DNA from: an uncultured Myxococcales bacterium
GTDB lineage: Bacteria; Myxococcota_A; Polyangia; Polyangiales; Polyangiaceae
DNA: 34,802 bases
Assembly: GCA_937998045.1 (NCBI GenBank)
Contig: CALKVG010000091.1
Location: 1-34,802 of the forward strand
Reading direction: 5' to 3'
Below are positions 7,196 to 16,196 of this stretch, piece after piece. Both the position numbers and the translations under genes were made by a program. Every line of letters starts with the position of its first letter. Within the stretch, counting starts at the first letter, position 1. A model generated the notes under the pieces. It saw nothing but the letters and a program-made list of their open reading frames with translations. It ran no database searches and was not told where the DNA came from.

Positions 7196-9721
7196 ATGAA
7201 GCGCCTCTCCCTCAGGGTCGCGGCCCTACTCTTTCTCTCGCTCGCGGTGGCGGTCTCCTGGTGGACCGTGCGCTCGTCGCGCGAGGCGAACGAGGACGGC
7301 CGCGAGCCGATCGTGTTCTGGGCTGGCTGGATGATCGGCGACGACATTTACGCCGCCATCGACCGCTTCGAACACGTGCACCCGCAGTACCGAGTCGTCG
7401 CCACGACCGGAACCGCGCAGGACGCAGTGGGAGACGCGCAGAGACTCCTGTCGGCGATCGCCGGCGGCGTTCCGCCGGACGTCGTCTTCTTCGATCGGTT
7501 CGCCATCGGCGAGTGGGCGTCGCGGCACGCGCTGGAGGACCTGACGCCCTATCTGGACGCGCAGGATCCGGCGGATCCGGAGCGCCTCGATCTCAGCGGC
7601 TACTACCCGTGGGCCGTCGAGGAAGCCAGCAGTCGGCCGCCCGGCTCGCTGGAGCCGCGCCGGATTTACGGTGTTCCGACCGCCGTCGACGCGCGGTTCC
7701 TGTACGCGAACCTGGATTTGATCCGCCAGGAGGGGATGACCGACGAGCGCGGAGAGCCGAAGCTCCCGACGACGTGGGGCGAGCTCCGGGAGTACTCCAA
7801 CCGCCTCAGTCGATTTCGCGTGCCGGGCCGGCCGGACAGTGGGCTCGTTCGACTCGGGTTTGCGCCGAACTACGGCGACAGCTTCCTCTATATGTACGCG
7901 TTCGAGGCAGGCGGACGGCTGCTGAGCCCGGACGGCCTCCGCGTCACGATGGACTCGCCGGAAGTGACGCGCGCGCTGCGCTTCATGACCGACGTGTACG
8001 ACGACCTCGGCGGAATCGCGCAGGTGAACGCCTTCCAGCAGAGTGCGCAGCTCGGGCCGCTCGATCCCTTTCTGAAGGGACAAGTAGCCATGAAGATCGA
8101 CGGCACCTGGTACCTGGAGACGCTGGGCGACTGGAAGCCCGATATGAACTTCGCGCTGGCGCCGGCCCCGATGCCGGAGGACCAGCTGGCGAAGGGCCGC
8201 GCTCCCGTGACGTGGGGGAGCGGGTGGTCGCTCGTCGTGCCCTCGACCTCCCGGCACAAGCAGGCAGCCTTCGAGCTCATTCGGTACCTCCGGACGTGGG
8301 ACGTGGTCGCGATGCTCGACCGGAGCAAGCGAGAGCGAAAGCAGAGCGAGGGGCGTGTCTACCTCCCGACCGTAGACGCCGACCGTTGGTTCGCTCACCG
8401 GCTGTTCGAACAGGACGTGTTCGACGACCGGGCCATGCCGGAGACCTTTCGCAGGGCCTACCGCTCGCTCGCCGAGCTGGTCGACCACCCCGAGATCCGT
8501 CCCGTTTCACCCGTCGGTCAGGTCCTCTGGCGTCAACAGATACGCGCCTTCGAGGCTGCGGTCGCCCACAAGTACGCGGCCGAGGCCAGGGCCAGCGGAC
8601 AGGACGAAGTGCAGCTTGCGCTCACGCGCATGGCGGAACCCGTGCAGCACCAGCTCGACGAGGCGACCCGGCCGCTTCCGCCGAACGTCGTCCGCTGGTC
8701 GCCCTATTTCCTGGTCTACGGCGGCGCGGTGCTCGCGTTCCTCGCCGGCGTCGTCGTCCTCACGCTGCGGCGGAGACGATCGCACGGCTACAGCTTGCAA
8801 CAGACGGGCGCCGCGCTCCTCTTCGCGAGCCCCTGGTTCCTCGGGTTCGCGGTCCTGACCGGCGGGCCGATCGTATTCAGCCTCGTACTGAGCTTCACGC
8901 GCTACGACATCCTCACCGACGCACGGTACGTCGGTCTCGCGAACTACCACGACGTCATCGCCGACCCGACCTTCTACAAGAGTTTGCTGAACACGGCGTA
9001 CATGATCCTGCGGATTCCGCTGGTGATGGGGGCAGGGCTGGTCATGGCACTCTTGCTCAACACCGGCGTGCGCGGCCTGTCGCTGTATCGCGCCAGCCTC
9101 TACCTGCCGGTGACGATGCCGCTCGTGGCGGCCTGCCTTCTTTGGACGTGGATCTTCAATTCGCGCGAGAGCTTCCTCAACGAAGGGCTTCGGTTCCTTT
9201 TCGACACGGCGCCCGCGCGCGCGATCGAGTGGGTCGCGGATCGCTTCGCGTCCCAGCCCGTTCGTCTCGACGCGCCCTTGTGGCTGCAAGACCCGAAGCT
9301 CAGCAAGTTCTCTCTCGTCCTGATGAACGTGTGGGCCGCCGGCGGTGGCATGGTGATCTGGCTCGCCGGTCTGCAGTCCATTCCAAGGCAACTCTACGAG
9401 GCCGCGAGCATCGACGGCGCCGGACCCTTTCGCCGCTTCTGGCACGTCACGGTGCCCATGTTGAGCCCGTACATCCTCTTCAATTCGATCGTCGGCGTCA
9501 TCGCCACGATGCAAGTCTTCGCCGAGGCATACGTGATGACCGGCGGTGGCCCGGTCGATTCGACGCTGTTCTACGCGTTCTACCTGTTTCGGCAGGCGTT
9601 CCAGTTTTTCCAAATGGGCTACGCGAGCGCGCTCGCCTGGATCCTCTTTGTCGCCGTCCTCCTCCTGACGCTCCTCCAGCTGCGAGTCAGCAAGCGATGG
9701 GTTCACTATGATCAGGCTTGA
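7196..9721 (+). CDS. ABC transporter: solute-binding protein fused to MalF-type permease
   Basis: The 841-residue protein combines two roles that are normally separate. An N-terminal membrane anchor (about 5-24) is followed by a family-1 sugar-binding protein domain (about 36-440: IVFWAGWM, GGVPPDVVFFD, WGSGWSLVVPS). An added membrane helix at about 503-525 with a basic cytoplasmic end (RRRRSHG) then leads into a complete MalF-type permease core (about 540-841). That core carries the EAA loop at 735 onwards (EAASIDGAGPFRRFW), which docks on the ATPase. The extra helix is what the topology requires: it returns the chain from the periplasm to the cytoplasm before the permease starts. The frame is uninterrupted, so this is a true fusion as sequenced. 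It overlaps the MalG-type gene by 14 bp. The substrate is probably a gluco-oligosaccharide, judging from the neighbours. Confidence 0.93.
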   Translation: MKRLSLRVAALLFLSLAVAVSWWTVRSSREANEDGREPIVFWAGWMIGDDIYAAIDRFEHVHPQYRVVATTGTAQDAVGDAQRLLSAIAGGVPPDVVFFDRFAIGEWASRHALEDLTPYLDAQDPADPERLDLSGYYPWAVEEASSRPPGSLEPRRIYGVPTAVDARFLYANLDLIRQEGMTDERGEPKLPTTWGELREYSNRLSRFRVPGRPDSGLVRLGFAPNYGDSFLYMYAFEAGGRLLSPDGLRVTMDSPEVTRALRFMTDVYDDLGGIAQVNAFQQSAQLGPLDPFLKGQVAMKIDGTWYLETLGDWKPDMNFALAPAPMPEDQLAKGRAPVTWGSGWSLVVPSTSRHKQAAFELIRYLRTWDVVAMLDRSKRERKQSEGRVYLPTVDADRWFAHRLFEQDVFDDRAMPETFRRAYRSLAELVDHPEIRPVSPVGQVLWRQQIRAFEAAVAHKYAAEARASGQDEVQLALTRMAEPVQHQLDEATRPLPPNVVRWSPYFLVYGGAVLAFLAGVVVLTLRRRRSHGYSLQQTGAALLFASPWFLGFAVLTGGPIVFSLVLSFTRYDILTDARYVGLANYHDVIADPTFYKSLLNTAYMILRIPLVMGAGLVMALLLNTGVRGLSLYRASLYLPVTMPLVAACLLWTWIFNSRESFLNEGLRFLFDTAPARAIEWVADRFASQPVRLDAPLWLQDPKLSKFSLVLMNVWAAGGGMVIWLAGLQSIPRQLYEAASIDGAGPFRRFWHVTVPMLSPYILFNSIVGVIATMQVFAEAYVMTGGGPVDSTLFYAFYLFRQAFQFFQMGYASALAWILFVAVLLLTLLQLRVSKRWVHYDQA

Positions 9722-11435
9722 GGGCGCCGTTCTCCGGCCCGTCGACCACGCGCCGTTTCACGTCGCACCGGTCGCGATGGCGCGCGTCGGACGATGGATG
9801 GCGCGCAGGGGCTGGGTGCACGTCCTCCTGCTGACGCTCGTCGCCGGCTGCCTGTATCCGCTCGCCTGGATGTTCCTCGCGAGCGTCAAGACCGACGAGG
9901 AGCTCCGACAAGGCAACGCCCTTCCGTCGCTTCCCGTCTTTAGGGTCCACTCGCCGTACGTTCGTCCCAGCCTCGCCGTGATTCGCCCTGACGAGGTGCG
10001 AGCGGTCCGCTTCTCGGCGGCGCTCCCGGCCTTGCGCGAGCTCACGACCTCCGCGGTCGCGTCGGCCTTGCCGGCGCGCGTACCGCCCTTCGTGGATCCG
10101 GACGTGTGGGCGGCGTCCAGCTCGTCCGCGCTCCTCAATCGCGCGGTCTCGCAGCTCCCCCGCCAGGCCTGGGACGACACCGACGAGGTCCTCGCGGCCC
10201 AGTACCGCGTGCTCCTCACACCCGACGCGGTGTCGAACGCAGTGTCCGACCAGCTCTCGCGCTTCGAGCTGTCGAACCTGGCGCTCGCGTCCACGGACGG
10301 CCAGCTCTTCTCGCTCGCTTCCGGAGCCGACCCGGCGACCTGGCGAGTGGAGTCCGGCAACGCGTCGCTCGTCCCGTCGGGCGATGCGCTGCGCCTCGAT
10401 TACCAGTTTGGATCGACCGACGACCCGCCCGTCGTGCTCGTCCACGACTTCGCCCTGCCCGACGACGTCCAGGCGTCCGACATCCATAAGCTCGTCTTGT
10501 CGATCCGCCCCGACGACAGCTGGCACCGGATCGACGCCAGCCTGGAGGTCGGCGGTGTTCGCTGGAAGTCCGCGCGCCCGACGTACCTCGCGCAGAATCG
10601 CCCGCAGAGCGTCGCGTTCCAACCACCGGGCTTCGACGATAAGACGACACGCCCCCGCACGTGGGTTCCGCTGCGTATCGACGGAGCCAGCGACCGCCGG
10701 CGCAACGCGCGCTTCGCGCTCACCCTCTCGCCGACGTCTCAGGGGCAGGCCGTCTTCGCCAAGGTTCAGCGGAATTACCTGCGCGCCTTCGATTCCGTTC
10801 CTTTCCTCCAGTACATGGGGAACAGTCTGCTGCTCGTCGGGCTGACGACCGCCGGCTCGCTCTTCTCGAGCGCGTTCGTCGCCTACGCGTTCGCCCGTCT
10901 GGAGTGGCCTGGACGCACGACAGCTCTCGTCTTGCTGCTTTCCACGATGATGATCCCGCCGCAAGTGACGATGGTCCCGTCCTTCGTGGTCTGGGAGAGA
11001 CTCGGCTGGTACAACACGCTGAACCCCATGTGGGTCCCCGCCTGGTTCGGGAGCGCGTTCTTCATATTTCTGATGATTCAACATATGAAGACGATCCCTC
11101 GCGAGCTCGAAGAGGCTGCGAAGATCGACGGGCTCGGGGTCGTACAGACGTGGTGGTACGTGATCGTCCCGCAGCTGAAGCCCACGCTGGCCGCCGTCGG
11201 CGTCTTGAGCTTCCTCGGCGCGTGGAACGAGTTCATGGGACCCCTGATCTACTTGCGCGATCAAACGAAATTTCCGCTCAGCCTCGGCCTCCTGGGGATG
11301 CGCATCGATCACGGCGCGGACTGGTCGATGCTCATGGCGGCCAACATGTTGATGACGGTCCCGTCCGTCGTCGTCTTCTTCTGCTTCCAGCGCTACTTCG
11401 TCGAGGGAATCACGGTCACCGGAATGAAGGCTTGA
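9708..11435 (+). CDS. MalG-type permease with large periplasmic insertion
   Basis: At 575 residues this is about twice the usual length of a MalG-family sugar permease (near 280-300). The first membrane helix lies at about 37-58 and ends in the family-typical SVKTDEEL. The remaining helices start at about 368 (YMGNSLLLVG), and the EAA loop reads EEAAKIDGLGVVQTWWY. Between them, about residues 75-353, sits an extra segment placed in the first periplasmic loop. Its first part is helical-looking and Ala/Ser-rich; its second part is beta-rich (WRVESGNASLVPSGDALRL, WHRIDASLEVGGVRW) and suggests a sugar-binding-like sandwich. The ordinary family sequence resumes at NYLRAF (356). It overlaps the fusion gene by 14 bp, so the two permeases are translationally coupled. 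The ATPase partner is probably the gene at 16197. Confidence 0.92.
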   Translation: MIRLEGAVLRPVDHAPFHVAPVAMARVGRWMARRGWVHVLLLTLVAGCLYPLAWMFLASVKTDEELRQGNALPSLPVFRVHSPYVRPSLAVIRPDEVRAVRFSAALPALRELTTSAVASALPARVPPFVDPDVWAASSSSALLNRAVSQLPRQAWDDTDEVLAAQYRVLLTPDAVSNAVSDQLSRFELSNLALASTDGQLFSLASGADPATWRVESGNASLVPSGDALRLDYQFGSTDDPPVVLVHDFALPDDVQASDIHKLVLSIRPDDSWHRIDASLEVGGVRWKSARPTYLAQNRPQSVAFQPPGFDDKTTRPRTWVPLRIDGASDRRRNARFALTLSPTSQGQAVFAKVQRNYLRAFDSVPFLQYMGNSLLLVGLTTAGSLFSSAFVAYAFARLEWPGRTTALVLLLSTMMIPPQVTMVPSFVVWERLGWYNTLNPMWVPAWFGSAFFIFLMIQHMKTIPRELEEAAKIDGLGVVQTWWYVIVPQLKPTLAAVGVLSFLGAWNEFMGPLIYLRDQTKFPLSLGLLGMRIDHGADWSMLMAANMLMTVPSVVVFFCFQRYFVEGITVTGMKA

Positions 11436-11470
11436 CCGAAGTCGGAGCCAGTTGGAGAGCGACGTCGAAC

Positions 11471-12925
11471 ATGCGGCTACGCAAATCGTTATCCTTCGCC
11501 ATCGCGTTCGTCCTCACGCCCCTTGCGGTCGCAAGCGCGGTCGCAGGCGCGGCATCGTGCACGAACGGGGGCAACTCCGGACAGTCGGTGCCGGACGCCT
11601 CCATCGTCCTGGAAGTCCCCTGGTTCAACGGGCTTCTCCCTGCCGTCGACAACAACACGGGAAACGTCATCCTGCCGTCGCAGCCGGTGTATCCACCCAT
11701 ACACAACGGGGTTCCGGATCCCGGTTCGACTACGGGTTCTGCGGCCTGCGCTGCGCTCGTCGGTCTGGAGTTTTCCCAGGCGTACTTCGACACGTTCGAG
11801 CCTTTGCCACCGCCTAAGGGTTTGCTGAACCCTCCTCCGCAGGTGGGCGTCGGCCAGGCGTGGACGTCGTTCGACGACCTCACCAAAAACTCATTTCACG
11901 TTCCCGGGGACGTCGCTGCATATTCGGGAATCTCAGGCGGAGGGACCATTGCCCCCCACACCGCTGCGACTTACGGATTGCCAGCGGTCGAGGAGGCGCC
12001 GCCGTCGTGCGACGGCAAGCCGAACAACTGGTCGCTGCACTTTCGTGGCGGCCTGTTTCGCAACTGGGGCGGCGGCGTCAGCCGGGTATTCACGGATCTT
12101 GGATATGCCCTGCAGGATATGCAGGGCGCCACGCAGCTGTGCGACGAGGATGCGTCGATTGATATTTGCCCTCCGCAACCTGCTCCAGGAGCCACGGTCG
12201 ATAGCGCCGGGCTCCCCACCACGACGCCGGACGGAGGCGCCTACGCGGAAACACATACTTTCATTGATGTCTCGGCCTACGAGGGGGTCGCCTTCTGGGC
12301 CCGGGGCGGCCCGGAGGGGCAGAGCCCGCTCCTTGTCACGATTACCGACAATTTCACGAGCGATCGCCTGGCGCGCCAGAACCAGAAGTATTGCCGGCGT
12401 CTCAAGCAGTGCTGGTCGGAATGCATAAACGGGGCGCCGTGCTCGCCCGACATGCCCGAGGCGAGCACGCCGGTGTATCGCTGCTTCAACCCCGACCCCA
12501 ACGTCAACGGCGGCGAGGTCCCGAACGTCGCGAACGACGCGCTCCTCGATCTCCTGTATCCGCGCTGCGGACCGAGCGCTTGCAATTTCCGGCAAAGCTA
12601 CCCCGATCCCGACTTCGAGGGGAAGAGTTGCCGGCCTTATACGTTCCCGGCGGCCGATATCAGCGCCGAGTACTGCTACGACGAGGGTGATCCGCCGCCT
12701 CCGGATCGCGACGAACAGTGCCTCGACGGATGGGTCAGGACGGTGCCGATCGGCACGGACTGGCAGTTCTACGCGATTCCTTTTTCGGATATGCAACAGG
12801 GCGGGTACGGCAAGAAGGCGCCCTACTTCAACTTGAAGGCGGTCGACACGATTGCCTTCAGCGCGATCGTCGGATGGTCCGATGTCTTCGTGGACAACGT
12901 CACCTTCTACCGTCACACGAAATAG
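11471..12925 (+). CDS. Large Cys-rich lipoprotein with CBM11/CIA30-like fold
   Basis: The 484-residue protein starts at ATG 11471, preceded by TTGGAGAGCG. It has a lipoprotein-type signal (GAASC, Cys30). After a Pro/Asn-rich region, the segment from about 135 shows the same sandwich layout as the protein at 6437: WTSFDD, FRNWGGGVSRVF, IDVSAYEGVAFWARGG and, near the end, WQFYAIPFSDM and FVDNVTFYR. Inserted into this fold is a segment with ten Cys (308, 314, 318, 324, 338, 366, 371, 387, 402, 417), an even number that fits a disulfide-stabilised subdomain. It is encoded 35 bp after the MalG-type gene and just before the two beta-barrels. A role in binding the glucan at the cell surface, perhaps with the barrels, is inference. 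Confidence 0.78.
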   Translation: MRLRKSLSFAIAFVLTPLAVASAVAGAASCTNGGNSGQSVPDASIVLEVPWFNGLLPAVDNNTGNVILPSQPVYPPIHNGVPDPGSTTGSAACAALVGLEFSQAYFDTFEPLPPPKGLLNPPPQVGVGQAWTSFDDLTKNSFHVPGDVAAYSGISGGGTIAPHTAATYGLPAVEEAPPSCDGKPNNWSLHFRGGLFRNWGGGVSRVFTDLGYALQDMQGATQLCDEDASIDICPPQPAPGATVDSAGLPTTTPDGGAYAETHTFIDVSAYEGVAFWARGGPEGQSPLLVTITDNFTSDRLARQNQKYCRRLKQCWSECINGAPCSPDMPEASTPVYRCFNPDPNVNGGEVPNVANDALLDLLYPRCGPSACNFRQSYPDPDFEGKSCRPYTFPAADISAEYCYDEGDPPPPDRDEQCLDGWVRTVPIGTDWQFYAIPFSDMQQGGYGKKAPYFNLKAVDTIAFSAIVGWSDVFVDNVTFYRHTK

Positions 12926-12946
12926 ACGTTGGCGCGCGCCCTCCCC

Positions 12947-14575
12947 ATGATCATCCACAGCCGCTTTTCGGTGCGCCGCCGGTCGGTGCGGTCCCCGCGG
13001 GCACTCGCGCTTGTCCTGGGCGCCCTGCTGCCTTTGTGTCCGTCCGTCGCGCGCGCGCAGACCACGCCGCAGCCCGACGACGGCTCGGACCAGGCGCAGT
13101 CGGGATACATTCCGGGAAACCGGAGGGTCCTCGGCCTGGGGCTCTCGCCCTACTCGCCGCAGACGCCGGCGCTCCCCGGTGGATTGACCACTCCACCGGG
13201 CGCGCCGGGCCCCTCGGACGAGTGGACGTTCTCGCTGCGCGGATTCATGAGCGCCGCCCTCCGCGCCAGCGCGGGCGGCCGTGAAGACCCAACCTCGGAC
13301 CAGAACTCCTTCACGCTGCACACGCTACCGCGCGTCGTGGACGTGTACGGGGCTTTCAGCGGAACGAACAACCCGCAGGGCAGCTGGGTCGACCTCACGT
13401 TCGACTACGGCAATTCCGTCGTCGCCGCCCACGCGAAGATCACGACGTGGAAGCCGGAGGGCGCCGTCGACTGGACCGCCCTCGGGAGCCAGAACTTCGT
13501 CGACGAAGCGTATCTGACGTACAACGTCGTCCCGACCGGGCCGTTCAAGCTCAAATGGACCGCCGGCGCTTTCCGCAACATCTACGGCGGCCTCGGTCAG
13601 TACAGCGTCGGACAGTACAACGCGCAGATCATCGGGATGCCGTTCGGTCTCGGCGAAACGCTGACCGCGACCTACGACGTCAACGACACGTGGACCCTGC
13701 ACCTCGAGCACGGCTTCATGGGCCGCCTCGGCAAGGTCCCGGCGGGCGTCGTTCCGACCCTCGACAACGGCGCCGCGAATCCCGCGATTCCCTCGAGCTG
13801 GGTGAACCACGTCCACGCCGGCTTCGCGCTCCGCGGCGACATCCCCGTCGTCGTGGGCCTCCACTACCTGCAGAACTTTGCCCTGGACGAGCGCGACCAG
13901 CAGGACGATCCGAAGACGTACTGGATCGACGAGTCCCATCGTCCGGATCCGAAGATGGACGTGTACGGCGCCGACGTGCGCATCATGGACAGCTGGCTCG
14001 GCAACTTCGCCGCTGCGGTGTCGTACGCGAACGCGTACTACGCCGACCTGCTCACCGGCTTGAACTTCTTCGGCTCCTACACCGGCGACCAGATGACGAA
14101 ACGGTTCCTGGGGCCGCGCGGCGGGGGTACCGGTCAGATCCTGGTCGCGGGCGCGGAGTATTCGCTCGGTTGGGGCAGGCTGCTTCGGCATCCCGAGGGG
14201 TTCGGGGGAGACGCCCCGGATCTCACGACGAGCATCTTTGCCGACGCGGTCTCGGTGTCCAGCCATGACCCGGACTTCGACGGCCGCAAGATGTACAAGT
14301 TCGGAGCCGAGGTCACCTACCGCTTCTTCCCCTGGCTGGCAGTCTCCGGCAGGGCGGATCACGTCGTCCCGAATTCGAAAGATTCTCTCGAAACTTTTGA
14401 CGTCATAAGTCCCAAGCTGATCTTCAAGAGCGCGTGGATCACGCACGAGCAGGTCACGCTCGCCTATTCGCACTGGTTTTACGGAGCCCACACACACGCT
14501 GAGTTCCCCGACGACTACACGCGGGGCCAGCTCGATCCGGACATGTATTCGCTGACATTCGGGATGTGGTTTTAG
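12947..14575 (+). CDS. Outer-membrane beta-barrel protein, first of a tandem pair
   Basis: From ATG 12947 the protein has a basic N-terminus and a signal peptide ending in ARA (cleavage before QTTPQP). An upstream TTG at 12929 is in frame but adds little, and neither start has a clear Shine-Dalgarno, so the start is uncertain. The rest is about 500 residues of alternating hydrophobic and polar strands rich in Tyr, Trp, Gly and Asn, ending in an aromatic residue (FGMWF), as expected for a protein assembled in the outer membrane. It is clearly paralogous to the next gene: both share LPGGLT, GFxxxxLRA, LGPRxGGTG, GRLLRxPxxFxGxAPDL and SPxLIFxSxW. A porin-like channel for oligosaccharides is the simplest reading from context; I do not recognise a named porin family. 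Confidence 0.82.
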   Translation: MIIHSRFSVRRRSVRSPRALALVLGALLPLCPSVARAQTTPQPDDGSDQAQSGYIPGNRRVLGLGLSPYSPQTPALPGGLTTPPGAPGPSDEWTFSLRGFMSAALRASAGGREDPTSDQNSFTLHTLPRVVDVYGAFSGTNNPQGSWVDLTFDYGNSVVAAHAKITTWKPEGAVDWTALGSQNFVDEAYLTYNVVPTGPFKLKWTAGAFRNIYGGLGQYSVGQYNAQIIGMPFGLGETLTATYDVNDTWTLHLEHGFMGRLGKVPAGVVPTLDNGAANPAIPSSWVNHVHAGFALRGDIPVVVGLHYLQNFALDERDQQDDPKTYWIDESHRPDPKMDVYGADVRIMDSWLGNFAAAVSYANAYYADLLTGLNFFGSYTGDQMTKRFLGPRGGGTGQILVAGAEYSLGWGRLLRHPEGFGGDAPDLTTSIFADAVSVSSHDPDFDGRKMYKFGAEVTYRFFPWLAVSGRADHVVPNSKDSLETFDVISPKLIFKSAWITHEQVTLAYSHWFYGAHTHAEFPDDYTRGQLDPDMYSLTFGMWF

Positions 14576-14620
14576 CCGATGCGGCTCGGTTCTCCCGCTG
14601 GGTTCATGGGGTTCTCAAAA

Positions 14621-16183
14621 ATGCTGTCACCGATGGCCAATCGAAGACTTCGAACAAAACGCGTCGCCGCGCTCGTGGGGCTAGTCGCAGGCATGTCCGT
14701 TTCTCGTGTGTCGTTAGCGCAAGACAGCGGAAGCAACGGCGACGAGAAGCCCCCGATATCCCTCGGACTGGCCCCGGGAACCCCGCAGGTGGGCGCGTTG
14801 CCCGGCGGGCTCACGCCGGCTTACGGTCAAGCCGCCGCCGACGAGAAGGACTGGCGCTTCGACTTCCACGGCTTCCTCACGATGCCGCTGCGCGCCGGCA
14901 TCAACGAGCGCTCCGGCGTCGTGACGACCGAGCAGCACAACGTCGTGCTGCACGCTCCGCCGGTCGTGCCGGACTATCCGGATGCCTTCACGTACACGAG
15001 CGTCGTGCCGCAACCCTACGCCCAGCTCAACTTTTCGTACGGCAACTCGCTGGTGACGGGGAACGTCTTCATCCTGGCGCGCACCGCCGCAACCGCCGCC
15101 ACGTTTCTCGATCCGCCGGCGGAGGCGGGGATCAGCGACGCGTTCATCACGTTCCACCTTCCCAACCTGGGTGCTCATGCCCAGATCGAGGCCAACGTCG
15201 GCGTCTTCACCAACCGCTACGGCGCCATGGGCGAGTACGACGAGGGACGCTACGGCACCCCGGCCATCGCCCAGATCAACGGCGCCGGCGAGAACATCAA
15301 CGCGAAGTTCGCGTTCGGAAACTGGCTCGTGGCGCTCGAGCAGGGGATCCAGGGGCAGCTCGACAAGCCGCCGAACGGCATCCTGGCGGCGGGGTGGAAC
15401 GGCTTCGCCGATCCCAACGTCGGATCGGGCTTCGCCAACCACCTGCACGCCGGCCTCGGGTACATGGGCATCGCCACCCTCGGCCTCCACTACATCTCGG
15501 GGTGGACGCAGGACGATCGCGCGTCCCAAGGAGTGCAGCCCGACGGCTCCATCGACGTCCTCGCGGCCGACGCGCGGTTCTCGCTCAGCCACTTCGGTCA
15601 CCTGTACTTCGCCGTGTCCCGCGCCCACGGGAACAATTCGCGGCCCGTGGGGGGGATAGTTCAGGTGCTCAATACGATCGGAGGGCCGGGCCTGATGGAG
15701 GACTACCTCGGCCCGAGGAGCGGAGGCACGGGGACGCTCTTGACGGTCGCCGGACAGTACGACCTGAGCGTCGGCCGCCTCTTGCGATATCCCTACGCCT
15801 TTCACGGAAACGCCCCGGACCTGGTCTTCAGCATCTTCGGGATGCAGACGCACGTCGCGAGCCTGGACCCGGCCTACGACAACGTCACAAAGCGCAAGTA
15901 CGGGATCGAGAGCGGCTACGGCTTCCTCCCCTGGCTCGCGGCGTCGTTGCGGCTCGACCGGGTCGAGCCGAGCGACAAGGACTCGTCGCAGACCTTCGAT
16001 GTCGTCTCGCCTCGCCTGATCTTCCGCAGCAACTGGCAAGCCCACGACCAGGTCGTTCTCCAGTACTCCCACTGGTTCAACGGCTCGGGCGTGGTCGTCC
16101 GTAACGGCTATCCGGCCGTCTACGATCCGACGATTCACCCCGACGAGAACGTCGTGTCGCTTTCGGCGAGCATGTGGTGGTGA
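14621..16183 (+). CDS. Outer-membrane beta-barrel protein, second of a tandem pair
   Basis: Four in-frame ATGs (14579, 14606, 14621, 14633) could start this gene. I prefer 14621 because a GGGG lies about ten bases before it and the resulting signal peptide (basic LRTKR, hydrophobic core, SLAQDS) has normal length. The mature protein, like the preceding one, is a Tyr/Gly/Asn-rich beta-barrel ending in SASMWW. Signature blocks shared with the upstream paralogue run along the whole length, so the pair arose by duplication. They differ most in the first third. The gene ends 13 bp before the ATPase gene, which places the barrels and the inner-membrane transporter in one operon. The likely role is uptake of the glucan fragments through the outer membrane, by inference only. 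Confidence 0.82.
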   Translation: MLSPMANRRLRTKRVAALVGLVAGMSVSRVSLAQDSGSNGDEKPPISLGLAPGTPQVGALPGGLTPAYGQAAADEKDWRFDFHGFLTMPLRAGINERSGVVTTEQHNVVLHAPPVVPDYPDAFTYTSVVPQPYAQLNFSYGNSLVTGNVFILARTAATAATFLDPPAEAGISDAFITFHLPNLGAHAQIEANVGVFTNRYGAMGEYDEGRYGTPAIAQINGAGENINAKFAFGNWLVALEQGIQGQLDKPPNGILAAGWNGFADPNVGSGFANHLHAGLGYMGIATLGLHYISGWTQDDRASQGVQPDGSIDVLAADARFSLSHFGHLYFAVSRAHGNNSRPVGGIVQVLNTIGGPGLMEDYLGPRSGGTGTLLTVAGQYDLSVGRLLRYPYAFHGNAPDLVFSIFGMQTHVASLDPAYDNVTKRKYGIESGYGFLPWLAASLRLDRVEPSDKDSSQTFDVVSPRLIFRSNWQAHDQVVLQYSHWFNGSGVVVRNGYPAVYDPTIHPDENVVSLSASMWW

Positions 16184-16196
16184 GCGGAAGCGAGTC

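Noticed and set aside
12107..12127. Perfect inverted repeat GCCCTGCA-N5-TGCAGGGC
   Set aside because: It lies inside a well-supported coding region and encodes ordinary residues (ALQDMQGA); no second copy was noticed, so I treat it as coincidence.
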